From: Opitutus sp. | GTDB taxonomy: Bacteria > Verrucomicrobiota > Verrucomicrobiae > Opitutales > Opitutaceae | Length of the DNA: 64,000 nt | Assembly (NCBI GenBank): GCA_009695065.1 | Contig: SIBR01000004.1 | Coordinates: forward strand, 66,229-130,228 | Direction of reading: 5' to 3' | Shown: positions 47,161-57,800 of the stretch, piece by piece | Position numbering within the stretch: the first letter of the stretch is position 1 | Layout of the letters: every line of letters begins with the position of its first letter | Program-made: the position numbers and the translations under genes | The notes under the pieces: model-generated | What the model was told of the DNA's origin: nothing | Databases searched by the model: none | Seen by the model: the letters and a program-made list of their open reading frames with translations, nothing else

Positions 47161-50059
47161 CTAGTGCCGGCCGGGGTGGTCGAACGTCATGCCGGGATTG
47201 ATGGGGATTTTGGTCACGGCCTCACCGGACTGGATGCGTCGGGCATATTGCGCCCAGTGGTGATCCTTCAATGTTTCGTAGCGCCATGCCGCCAGGGTTG
47301 TGAGCAAGGCAAGTCCGCACGCGACGCCCGTGCTCCAGCGGATCCACCTGGGTCCGGACCAGCCGCAGATCAGGAGCCAAGCCGCGAGTAATTTGGGAAT
47401 GAAAAGATAGCGGTCGCCGTTGTGGAGCCCAGCGAACGCCCCGAGTTCATGACGGGCGCGAAAGACCGTCGCCATGATCACGGCGACCAGACACGCTACA
47501 ATGAGTAGGCGGAATTCACGGCGGGATCCCGGGGCAAGAGCGCAGACGAGGAGTGCGCCGATCGCGGCGAGCCCGAGCGCGATGAGCGCCGCGCGAGGCA
47601 GGTGTTCGGCCCACACGGGAGGCAGGAAGAGCGAAGCCGGCAATCGGAATCCTACAAACCAAGCCATGGAGTCGAGGGTGAAGCTTTCGCTTCCGGCGGG
47701 GGCCGTGGTGGATTGCAGCACGCTCCACGCCTAGACGCCTGCGGCGAGGACCACGAGGACGACAAGAACAGCGCTGGCGCGGGTTTTACGTCGCCAGGCG
47801 CGCCAGACGAAAAGCGGGCTCAAGAGAACGGAGAATATTCCCGTCAGGCCGACGATAATCGCGATCGAGGCGTCGGTTGCGTGTTGCCGGGACGTGGCGG
47901 CATCGCGCGCGAGAAGGAGCCCCACCAGCCCGAAGGCGGAGAGCCATTGGAGGTTGGTGAGATTACCGAAGACTTCTCCGGTGTGCGGCAGGAGGACGAT
48001 TGCGACGAAGCAGGCTGCGCGACAGGGCAGATCGATCCGCGGGGAAAAGATAGCCGCGCCAAGCGCGAACACGGTCGCGAGGCTGGCGATCAAGTAGGCG
48101 GTTGGAATCCAGAGAGCGTCGAGTGGCGCCGCCGCGGCGGCAATCAACCGGAGGAGGAGAAGATGGTAGCCGCCGTGCGGCGTCTGGAGCGCGCCGAGGC
48201 CGTACGTGTCGGCCTGAAGGAAAAAAAATGGGACCGTCCTCGGCCCAAAGCTGCGGATGGAGGAACATTTCGGGGCGTCGTGCAAACAAGATGGCGATGA
48301 CCACGGCACCCCAAAGCAGCGTTGGCGTGAAGAAGCGATCCCGCCACCGCGGCTTGGGCGGCGCGGCCGGAGCAGAGGCGGCATCCGGCAAAGGTTGGTT
48401 CGGCTTTGCTCCGACCAGCCGCGTGACGATCAGGTAGATCAATCCGAGCCCGCTCGCGAGCGTTACCGCCGCCGCAGCGCCGGAAAGCGGCGTGACGATG
48501 CCGCGTCCCGGCGGAAGCCAGGTAAACGCAAACTCGACTGCCTGGACTGCCGCAATCGCACCGAAAACCAACGGGTGCGCGAGCACGGCCCACGCGGCCA
48601 GCAGACCGAGCAGCAGGAGTTGAACGGTGTAGGATCCCTGATGCGTGAACGCCTCGTTGGGAAAAAACATCAGCGCGACCCAGGCCACGCAGGTCCCCGC
48701 CAACCAGCCGAAAGTCAGCCCGTGATTCCGTCCCACTTCCCGCTGCGCGAAATTTGTGCGCCACTGACAGACGGCCCAAAATGGCAGCGCGCCGAGGGCG
48801 AGCCACCACCGCGCCGCGGTGCGGAGCGGAAAATATTGATCGTCGACCCGTCGCGACAGTGGCGCACGACTGGGTCCGGCGTTGACGAGACTGCTCCAGC
48901 TGCCGCCAAAAAGCATGGCGAAGTTTTTGCGCCGGGCGTCCCAGGCCCCGCTCCACCCGAGCTTCGTGTAGCTGTCCCGCAGGGCCTCGCCGACCGAACG
49001 CGAATCGGGCGGGATGACGCCGGCGATGTGCCATTTCACGAGCCGGTTGCCGGGCGGGGCATAGCCGCGCTGGTAGGCGAGCCACGGCAGGGCAAGGACA
49101 ACAAAGGCCAGTCCGGCCCACGCCCACGAGCGCCAGCGCCGCCATGTGGCGACGACGAAGGGGACCAGCGCCAGCAGGGCAAAGGTTACGCCGCCGTGCA
49201 AAAGCCACGCAAAGCCGGCGCAGGCACCGGCGCGAAAGTAACGAAAGCGTTTTCCGGTTTCATCACCCGTGTCCGGCTGGAGAAACCACTCGGCGAACGC
49301 CGCAAGGGTGAAGGCGGCCGCGGCGAGTTTGGGCCAGACGTAGACGGAGTTGAAAAGCAGGAAGCCGGTGAACGCGAGTGCCGCGACGACGGCGGTGGCC
49401 CGCCGGGAGTCCACGCCGAGCGAGCGCAGCAGGAGATGCAGGGCCGGAATCCACAGCAACTGGAGCCATAACCCGGTGGCGGCGCACGCGGTGTCGAGGT
49501 CGAAACCGAGCGTGCGCAGGACGGGCCAGGTGAGCAGCGCGACGCCGGTTTGCAGGGGCGGCCGGTCGCTCGTCAGCCAGTCGCCGCCGAGCACGCGCGT
49601 GGGATTGCCGCTGCTGACGACTTCCGTGAAGACCCGGGGCTGTTCGTTGTCGCCGGGCATGTCCGCGAGAAAGCGGCTCGACGCGCCCGCGGACCAAGTC
49701 GGCGCCGGAAAAAGGTACAGGGTGGCGCCGTAGCCCACGGCGACGAGCGCGCCGACGAGCAGAAGATCGCGGTGCGCGCGCAGCCAAGCCGCGCCCGGAC
49801 GGCGCATTCGCCAGCACGTTGCCGCAGCCGCAGCGAATGCAAACCACGAGAAAAAGCGGCCGAAGGCGGGATGGAAAATGCCCGCCCAGAAGGCGGCGTA
49901 GCCGGCGAGCGCGACCGTGAGGGCCGCGTTGAGCCACGATTCGGGGCGGATTCTTTTCTCCGCGGCGAGCAGCGCGCCGGCACTGCCGACGAGCAGCAGC
50001 AGTCCCCCGCAAAGGGCCACGGCGAGCAGGGGATTCCAGGGAGCCGGAAGTGTCATCAT
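47161..50059 (-). pseudogene. Fused pair of GT-C-like membrane domains, broken by frameshift and amber
   Basis: One long membrane-protein gene that is read in two pieces plus a nonsense codon. The first ~610 residues (50059 to about 48230) hold about fourteen hydrophobic segments and loops such as ADMPGDNEQPRVFTEVVSSG. At the A8 run 48221-48228 (T8 on the coding strand), removing one base joins WAEDGPIFF to LQADTYGLGALQTPHGGYHL, a second GT-C-like domain. This second domain is stopped in frame by TAG at 47731-47733 (AAGV-stop-AWSVL), where TGG would read through to the natural end at 47161. Restored length is about 966 aa. It is either a pseudogene, or one error and one mutation. Confidence 0.65.
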
Positions 50060-50188
50060 AGCGCCGCGACGATGCCGACGTGGGCAGGTGGCAACGCCAC
50101 CGATAAGACGATGGCGGGGATCTGGGTGATGAGCAGCACGGCAAGACGTTCGTGGAAGTCGCGGCCTAGGCCTGCCCGCGCAGTGGCC

Positions 50189-52960
50189 TCAGAACGGCAG
50201 CGTCAGTACAAAAACCCCGATTGCAATGCATCCGTAAACGCCAAGTTGGAAAAATTCGGATTTCGTCAGTGAATTCCCGTGCCGCGACCAGCGTAGCGTG
50301 AGCGTGCCGGCGAGCACGACGTAGCCGGCGAGGCCTATCTGGGCCGCCAGTTCGGTGTCCGCGGGAACACCCAACGCAATCGACCACTGCCCGGCGGCCA
50401 GGACTACGAGGCCAGGCAGCGCGAGAAATGCGGTGCTGCTGGGGAAACGCCCGCGCCACCACGACCGGCAGGCGAGACCGGGCAGGAAAAGCAGTCCCGT
50501 CAGGGCGAAGGCCGAGATCCCGATCCAACCGGGGTTGCGCGGTACGCCGTCCAGCCAAACCAACCCGTGCCCGGTGCTGTTTACGGGGGTGGCGACGGCC
50601 AGCCATCCGCTGGGCGTAGTCTGCCCGTCGGTGAGGACGAGCCGAGCTTTGCGGCTACGCCACTGGCCCACGCGAACGGCCCATTGATCGGGGCGTTCCC
50701 GCGGATTCGGACCGCGGTAGTGTACGGCCGCGGTCGGGGTTTCGGCTTCGTCGAGGATCTCGAGTGAGAGCCCGTTGCCGGGCGAACCCGGATAGCCGAG
50801 GATCGGCACCTGCAGAATATCCTCCGTGAGAATGAAGGAGGTGCTGATGACGCGCCCGGTGAATACATCCCCGCCGACGTAGGTGCCGTGCCATTTTCGA
50901 TCGGCCCGCCCGGGTGGGAAAACCGCGCCGGTAAATTTTCCGTCGACGCGCCCCGGTGTCGTCGGATCCCGCAGGCCAAAGTCCGGGGAGGCTTTTTTCG
51001 CCATTTCAGGCGGTAGAGGTGGAGGGGATGGGGAATGGGCGACGAGTCCGAGTCGGACGGCGAGCACCGCTCCAACCGCCAGACCGAAGACGGCAGTAGT
51101 AGCCGGGCCCAGCCAGTGGGAGTGTGATGATGATCTCGTCGAACGGGTCGCCGGCCACAAAAGCACCAGTGCGGCCACGCCGAGTGCGGCGCTGGCGCCG
51201 AGCAACCACGGGCCGAGCTGCACGATTTTCAGCGCGAGAACGGACAGCCGGGTATTCGATTTCGGCGCGGTGAACGCAAACCAGCCCGTTCCGGTGTGGC
51301 TGGCCTCCAGCCGATAGGTTCCGGGCACAACATTGAAGTTGAGCCGCTTCCAGCGCGGCAGCGGCTCGAGGCGCCCCAGTGGTTCGATGGCGCGGCCGGC
51401 TCCTTCGATCAGCTGCAGCGTCGTTTTGCCCGCTCCGTCGCCTGCGACAAGGACGCTCAGTCGCGAGTGATCGACTTGGAACGGCACGCTGACAAAGCGC
51501 GCCTCGGTGCCCGCTGCGCTCATCCACCCCGCCATTCCCGGAGCGGTGAGGCCGGCCGGGAGCTTTTCGTTCGACGGACTAAAACCGCGCGTTTGTCCGT
51601 CGTCGGCCGTCATCGGCAACGGGGAACGCACGGACTCGGGCAGGACGTTTTTCAGTGCCGGGCTGTCCAGAAGTCCGGCAAGTCGTTCGGCGGATGGGTA
51701 GGGCAGCTCGTCCCACGGGGCCTTCTTGAAAAACTCGGGCGTGTGCGAGGCGAGATAGTCCCGCACGCAGGCGATGCGCGCGGCGTTGATGCCGGGCATC
51801 GAGTTCAGGGTGTTCTCTTGCGTGGTAGCGGCCTCGCGCGAAAGGCCCCACAGGCTGGTGCCGGCAAAAATCGCCACCATCGCGATCCAGCCCCGGCGGG
51901 CTCGCGCGGTGGGAGCTGTAGCCGCGAGGTAGGCCAGGGCGAGGAGGCTCGTCAGTACCCCCACGCTGAGGGTGTCACAGTAGCGCGAGGCGTAGCCGTG
52001 CGTCTCGGCCCCGCGGGCGTAGGCGATCGCCGCGGCCTGCAGACAGAACCAGGTACTGGCGCCCAGCAGCGTCAATGCGACGGGGCCGTCGATCCGGCGG
52101 CGAAAATACGCCAGGGCAAGGGCCGCGGGCGGAAGCAGCCCGAGGGGTGCGGCCCAGAGCGAGATGACGGGCCACGAGAACTGGTGCAGGAAGGCGTCGA
52201 GCCAAGGACCGATGCTGGCGGCCTTGAGCACCGCGTGTCCGGGAACGTCGGCCTTGAGGAGCCAGCCGGCGACCACCAGCACCGCGTTGGTGCCGAAGAC
52301 GTAGAGGTCATCCCGGGTTAGCCTGCGATCGCGCAGGGCCCGGGCGGCGGTGGCGCCGAGGATGGCCAGAGCGGAAAGAAGTCCCGACGCCATCGAGAAC
52401 AAGGCCGCCACTCCCGCCAGGGGTGCGATCCACCAGCGCCACGAGCGCGGCCGTGCCAGCAGCGTTGCGCCGAGGTGCAGGGCGGTGAAGAGCAGGACGA
52501 GGTAGAATTGCGATTGAAAACCGGAAAGCGTGTTTTCCCATGAAACCGAGGTGGAAAAAAACAGCGCACAGATTCCGGCGAAGCCGGCGGCCGCGAGCGG
52601 TGGCAGCGCACGCCACGCCGCGCCGAGGAGAAGCAGCGCGGCTCCGGCGTGCAGCGCGGCGTTGACCACGAGCTGCACCCGCGGATCCCACTGGCGGCCC
52701 CCAGCCTCGAGCAAGGCCAGTGCGAGACTGCGGGTGAAGAAAGGCCGGTGTTCGTTGTGGGCGCGAAACAGATCGGCGGCGGTCAGCCTGCCCTCAAGGT
52801 ACGGCCGGAAAAGAAAATCACCCTCGGCATCCCATTGATCCCAATAGGGCAGGTCGCTGCCGTAGCGGTCGATCAGCAGCAGCTTCGCCCCAAGGATCGC
52901 CAGCAGCAGGGAAAGCAACAGCGCGGCCCGGCCGGAGCATCGAGAACGGAGTGTGGCCAT
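50189..52960 (-). CDS. Very large membrane protein, GT-C-like with beta domains
   Basis: A 923-residue protein. Residues 1-420 hold about eleven hydrophobic segments with a first acidic loop LPYWDQWDAEGDFLFRPYLE followed by HNEHRPFFTR, a recognisable GT-C-like loop. A soluble beta-rich middle (residues about 430-620) includes FQVDHSRLSVLVAGDGAGKT, but the GAGKT is a chance resemblance to a P-loop. More hydrophobic segments and a second beta-rich part follow, ending with four helices and a C-terminal LPF. It begins one base after the stop region of the bimodular methyltransferase on the same strand, so they are co-transcribed. Function is glycan assembly by context. Confidence 0.75.
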   Translation of the reverse strand: MATLRSRCSGRAALLLSLLLAILGAKLLLIDRYGSDLPYWDQWDAEGDFLFRPYLEGRLTAADLFRAHNEHRPFFTRSLALALLEAGGRQWDPRVQLVVNAALHAGAALLLLGAAWRALPPLAAAGFAGICALFFSTSVSWENTLSGFQSQFYLVLLFTALHLGATLLARPRSWRWWIAPLAGVAALFSMASGLLSALAILGATAARALRDRRLTRDDLYVFGTNAVLVVAGWLLKADVPGHAVLKAASIGPWLDAFLHQFSWPVISLWAAPLGLLPPAALALAYFRRRIDGPVALTLLGASTWFCLQAAAIAYARGAETHGYASRYCDTLSVGVLTSLLALAYLAATAPTARARRGWIAMVAIFAGTSLWGLSREAATTQENTLNSMPGINAARIACVRDYLASHTPEFFKKAPWDELPYPSAERLAGLLDSPALKNVLPESVRSPLPMTADDGQTRGFSPSNEKLPAGLTAPGMAGWMSAAGTEARFVSVPFQVDHSRLSVLVAGDGAGKTTLQLIEGAGRAIEPLGRLEPLPRWKRLNFNVVPGTYRLEASHTGTGWFAFTAPKSNTRLSVLALKIVQLGPWLLGASAALGVAALVLLWPATRSTRSSSHSHWLGPATTAVFGLAVGAVLAVRLGLVAHSPSPPPLPPEMAKKASPDFGLRDPTTPGRVDGKFTGAVFPPGRADRKWHGTYVGGDVFTGRVISTSFILTEDILQVPILGYPGSPGNGLSLEILDEAETPTAAVHYRGPNPRERPDQWAVRVGQWRSRKARLVLTDGQTTPSGWLAVATPVNSTGHGLVWLDGVPRNPGWIGISAFALTGLLFLPGLACRSWWRGRFPSSTAFLALPGLVVLAAGQWSIALGVPADTELAAQIGLAGYVVLAGTLTLRWSRHGNSLTKSEFFQLGVYGCIAIGVFVLTLPF

Positions 52961-52961
52961 C

Positions 52962-54803
52962 TTAGTCACCCGGTGGGGTCGAGGCCACGGCCAGCAGATG
53001 GTAATGGAGGGGAGTGCCCTCCACGGTGCGCAGGGGATGGAGCGTGTGGAAGCCGATTTCGACCCGGGGATAATATTGCCGCAGAAGGGCACCGAGGCTC
53101 CAGCGGGTGAAAAAGTTTTTGTGATCCGCCTCGAGCATGTGCCAGGGCACCGCGAGGCGGGGCGACAGATAGCTGAGCAGCTCGCAATTAGGAACCGAAA
53201 CGATGAGTTGGCGCGGCGCCACGCGGCGCACCTCGGCGAGGAAAGCCAGCGGGTCCTCGATATGTTCGAGCACTTCAATGCAGAGCGCGGTGTCGAATGC
53301 CCCGTCGGCGAAGGGCATGCTCTTCCCATCGACTTGTCGGTGCGGCAGACCGAGCCGGGTGAGCTCCGCGCAATCCGCCTGTTTCACTTCCGCTCCCATC
53401 CAGTCGTAGCCGTCGGCCAGCAAGCCACGCCCATACGAACCCAATCCGCATCCGACGTCGATGAGCCGAACCGGCGGGGGACCGATGAGTTGACGCAGGC
53501 GGCTTGCGAGTTCGCCGCTCGGCGCGGACAGCGATGGGCCCGAGGTGTAGATGTGCGCGCGGTGATGAACGGCGATCGTGGCCTGGTCCAGCAGCACGCC
53601 ATAATCCGCCTGCCGGTAGTCGCGCGCGATCGCGGCAAAAGCGCGCGAGAGAAAAGGCGCCGTGCGCGTGCCATCCAACCGCCTGCCGCGCAGTTCCAGC
53701 TGCAACGGCTGGCCAAACGTGGCGGCGGGATGATGCACGAAAAAATCGAAGGCCGGCCGCGCGCCGGCGGGCAGCGCCAGCGCGGCCGATACGTCGGGGC
53801 GCCCGTGCAGCGTGCAGGTTTCTCCCAGCAACTGATCGTTCGCCCATGCCTCGATCGCGGCAATTCCGGACGCGTCGGAACCGAACCAGACCCAGCCCTG
53901 CAGCCGCAGGCACAGCGGATCCACCACGGCGCCCGCGGCGGGCGCATCAAGTGCGGCGGGAGGCGAAGCCGGTCCCGGGGAAGTTCCGGCCGCGGTTGTT
54001 TCGCGGGCGGGTTCGAGGAACGAGCGCGCGTCAGACTTCAGTGGATACGCGCGATCCTCGCGGCTGCGGCGGCGGTTGCGCCATCCGGCCAGCCAATGGC
54101 CGAGATTCTTTCTCACCCGCGCGACCGCGAGAAAGCCGATGGGGTTGTCGGCGGGAAAGCGTTCCGCGTGGTCGACAATGTCCCACGCAAATCCGGCATG
54201 GGCTCCACGCTGAAGTTCCTGGAGGAGGCCGAGCACATTCGAGGGTTCGAAAGTGTGAAAATGGATGTTGATTTCCAGCCCCTGTCGCACGGCTTCACGC
54301 AAATCGTCCGCCAGCTTGGCCCGCCGATCGCGATGGTGTTGGGCGTCGGCTCCGCCGAAAAAAGTGTCTTCCACGCCGAAAACGAAATCGTCGATATGCG
54401 TGGGATCGCAGGCGGTGACCTTGCGTTGGTAGTCTTCCAGAAGGTGGTTGACGGGCGTCAGGGCTCGCGGGCGGTCCCACGTCAGTCGCCGGTCGGGCAC
54501 CACGAGGTAGATGATTCCGCCTGGACGCAGCACGCGGCACCACTCGGCGAGGGCCGCGATGGGATTGCCCACATGCTCGAGCACGTGGGACGTGACGACG
54601 TAATCGAGCGAGTTGTCGCGAAACGGCAGGTTGCAGGCTTCGCCGTAATAGTCGGCATGGACCTGCTCCCGACCGAACTCGCGAAAGTAATCGACGTAGA
54701 AAGGAGGCGGATGCAACCCGGGCACCGGGGATTTAAAAGCGCCAATCTCGACCCCGATTTTTCCTCCGCCAATCCAGCGCGCGACTTTTTCCTCGTGAGT
54801 CAT
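52962..54803 (-). CDS. Bimodular SAM methyltransferase with central beta module
   Basis: A 613-residue protein with two complete methyltransferase domains. The first (about residues 15-230) gives KIGVEIGAFKSPVPGLHPPP, SLDYVVTSHVLEHVGNPIAA and EWCRVLRPGGIIYLVVPD. The second (about 440-590) gives RLIDVGCGLGSYGRGLLADG and FDTALCIEVLEHIEDPLAFL. Between them lies a beta-rich module (LRLQGWVWFGSDASGIAAIE, then FGQPLQLELRGRRLDGTRT) related to modules in GT2 proteins. It probably methylates sugars of the growing glycan twice or on two sites. The ATG at 54803 was chosen; the longer N-terminus is arginine-rich noise. Confidence 0.83.
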   Translation of the reverse strand: MTHEEKVARWIGGGKIGVEIGAFKSPVPGLHPPPFYVDYFREFGREQVHADYYGEACNLPFRDNSLDYVVTSHVLEHVGNPIAALAEWCRVLRPGGIIYLVVPDRRLTWDRPRALTPVNHLLEDYQRKVTACDPTHIDDFVFGVEDTFFGGADAQHHRDRRAKLADDLREAVRQGLEINIHFHTFEPSNVLGLLQELQRGAHAGFAWDIVDHAERFPADNPIGFLAVARVRKNLGHWLAGWRNRRRSREDRAYPLKSDARSFLEPARETTAAGTSPGPASPPAALDAPAAGAVVDPLCLRLQGWVWFGSDASGIAAIEAWANDQLLGETCTLHGRPDVSAALALPAGARPAFDFFVHHPAATFGQPLQLELRGRRLDGTRTAPFLSRAFAAIARDYRQADYGVLLDQATIAVHHRAHIYTSGPSLSAPSGELASRLRQLIGPPPVRLIDVGCGLGSYGRGLLADGYDWMGAEVKQADCAELTRLGLPHRQVDGKSMPFADGAFDTALCIEVLEHIEDPLAFLAEVRRVAPRQLIVSVPNCELLSYLSPRLAVPWHMLEADHKNFFTRWSLGALLRQYYPRVEIGFHTLHPLRTVEGTPLHYHLLAVASTPPGD

Positions 54804-54882
54804 GACGCGAAACGCGCGATAAAACGGAGGGACGGAGGGCGGCCGGCGGCGGCGGATGCGGGGCAATCGTCGGGAGCGAACC

Positions 54883-57800
54883 TCATGGCATCCATGGCCG
54901 CGGCGGGGCTGCGAGCGAAAAGTCCGTATGCTCAAGCGTCAGGTTGGGATTGTAGGCCGGGTCGTGGCGGATGACGGCCGGCCAGCGCTGCAACATCGTT
55001 TCGACCTCGCGTCGGAAGCGCTCGTGCTTTTCCGGGGTGTCCTCGGCGCCGCGACTGACGGACTCGTGGTGGTAGAGCTCCGCGAAGGGCGTCCAGAGAT
55101 TGCGATGGCCGGCGGCCTGCACCTTGAGACAAAAATCGATGTCGTTGAAGGCGACGGTGAGATTCTGTTCGTCGAGTCCGCCGACTCGCAGGTAAATTTC
55201 GCGTCGTACGACGAGGCAGGCCGCCGTAACCGCGCTGTAGTTTTGCACCAGCCGCGCCCGGTTGAAGTTCCCGTCGCTGCCGCGCGGATAATCGCGAAAC
55301 GCATGACCGGCGACGCCGCCGAGTCCGACGATCACGCCGGCATGCTGAATGGTGTCGTTGGGATAATACAAGATGGCGCCGACGCACCCCACGTCGGGCC
55401 GCAGGGCCTGCGCCGCCATTTCGTCGAGCCAGCCGCCGTGGATGACCTCGAGATCGTTGTTGAGCAGGCCGATGAGTTCACCCGTCGCCTGGGCGACCGC
55501 GAAGTTGTTGATCGCGGAAAAATTGAAGGGCGCGTCGTAATGCAAGACGCGCACGGTGCGATCCAGCCGGGTTCCGGTCGAGCGCATGGATTCGGCGGCT
55601 ACGCCGGCCTGGAGTGGATGGGTGCCGTCAGCGAGCGACTGGAGATAGGCCAGGGTCGCCGGGTCGTCGGAACCGTTGTCGACGATGATGAGCTCGTAAT
55701 TCGGATATGTGGTCTTTTCCAGAATGCTGTCGACGCATCGCTGCAGAAATCTGAGCCCGTTGCGCGTGGGTATGACGAGTGAAACGAGCGGCGGCGCAGG
55801 CGGGAGCGGATATTGGACGCGCCAGTGATCGCCGGGAACGTGGTGCAGCGTCACCTTTTCGCCTCGCGTGGCGAAGTGGTCTGTCAGGGCGCGGTGCGCG
55901 GCCTCCAGTGGATAGTTTTTTTCGCTCAGCATCAGCGCGGTGGAGCCGGGGATCGCGCGCCAATGGTAGAGGACCTTGGGGATGTGCCGGATGCGGGAAG
56001 GGTCGGTAATGCGGGCGACGACGCGCAACGCGAGGTCCCAATCTTGTGAACCCTCATAACCGATGCGGAAACCCCCGACGTCGCGCACCATGGTGGTGCG
56101 GTGGACGGTGAGATGGGAGAGGTAGTTCTGCGCGTGGAATAGATCCGGCAGCCAGTCCGGCTTGAAGTAGGGTTCGTGCCGGTGCCCCTCCTCGTCGATC
56201 TTGTCCTCGTCGGAGTAAACGAGATCGGTGTCCAAGTGGACGTTGAGCAGCGCGACAACCTCATGTAGGGCGTTGGGCGCGAGTTCGTCGTCGTGGTCGA
56301 GCAGAGCGATGTATTCGCCGGTGGCGAGTTCGAGGGCGGAGTTGGACGCGGCCGAGATGTGGCCGTTTTTTTCCCGAAAGCAGACCTTGATCCGCGCGTC
56401 GCCCGCGGCGAGTTTTTCGAGGAGAGGTCGGAGGTGGGTTTGGGGCGAGGCGTCGTCGGCAATACAAAGCTCCCAACGCGGATAAACCTGGGCCTGGACT
56501 GAGGCCACCGCCTTAAGCAGCCAGCGCTGCGGCGTATTGTAGACCGGCATGACGATCGAGATCAGCGGCTTGAGGGCGAAGGCGGATTCGTCTTTCGCCA
56601 GTGCCGCCAGCGACTCGGGCGTGTGGCGGTCGAAGGTCTCCGTCCAACGTTCGTAGGATGTCAGCTCCGCCGGACCGGTGTCGTTGCCTACGCGCAGAGG
56701 AGTGGTGAAAAAGATGTGCCAGCCGCCTTCGTCGTCGCCGATTTCCAGCACCAGTTCGTGATCCTCGTTTTCCAGTGGGATCTCGACCTTCCAACCGCAA
56801 TACTCCGCCTGCGGGACGTTGCGTATCGAAGCGAAGACATCCAGGCGCTTCAGCCCGTAAACTCCCGGATAGCGACGGCATCCGTTCACTGTGGCGCGGA
56901 GCTGTTTCATTGAAAGCTCAGGGGCTAGGCACCAGCCTCGGACCAGCAGTTTTTTCGCCGGAAAACTCCATGCCTGCGGGTAATCGACGCTGTAGCGAAA
57001 TGTTAGTGCGGGCGCGGTCATCAGCCGGTCGGGGCCGGGCCGGGCGGTTTGCGGCGCCGTGGCAGCGAGCGTGGGGCGACGGACGAAGGGATCGACGAGT
57101 TTGCGGCGCAGCAGGCGCAGCCATGCGGTGGCCCACCACGAAAATGAAGCTTGGATGTGACGAAGCTTTTCGTCCCGCCGGGCCAATTCCCCGTTCAACG
57201 CCTGAAGTTCGACATGGCGGGTCCGGGCGGCCTCATTGAAGGCTTGGCTCTCCGCGTAGTGTTGATGCAGCAGTTTCTTATAATACTGGGCTTCGCGGTC
57301 GCTTTGGCGAAAATTCGTTTCAGCCAGATTTAGACGCTGCTGCCACGTGGTTTCTAATCGCTCAATTTCATTCTCGAACGCGCCGATCTGCTGGCGTGCG
57401 GCCTTCAGCAGGGTTTCGGCTCGATGTCGGAGGCGATCCGCCTGATCGAAGCGAGGGCGAAGATCGGCCAGCATGCGTTCGAGATTGCCGGCATGGGCCT
57501 GAACTTCGGCGAGGGCACGCTCGAGATTGCCGGCATGGGCCTGAACTTCGGCGAGGACACGCTCGAGATTGCCGGCATGGCTTTGCGTGAGTCGCAAGCC
57601 CTCCTGCAGGTTCCGGATATGCTGCTCGTTCGCGAGGCGCTCACCCTCGAGGGCCTGGTTGAGGCCGCTGCCAAGACTGAGTTCGAGCTGGCGCACAAGC
57701 CGGGCAAGCAGGGCAAGATCGGCGGCAAGGACTGCGTCGACTTCTCCCGATTGCGACGCAAGAGATTCGGCGCGGGCGGCGAGGAGCGTCACTTCAGTGG

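Noticed and set aside
51400..51460. GAGKT text in the large membrane protein as a P-loop
   Set aside because: It lies in a beta-rich extracytoplasmic part without other nucleotide-binding motifs.
52953..54974. 673-codon plus-strand frame
   Set aside because: Antisense to the bimodular methyltransferase, no recognisable domain.
57481..57580. Possible CRISPR-type repeat
   Set aside because: Units are directly adjacent without spacers and encode a coiled-coil repeat in frame.
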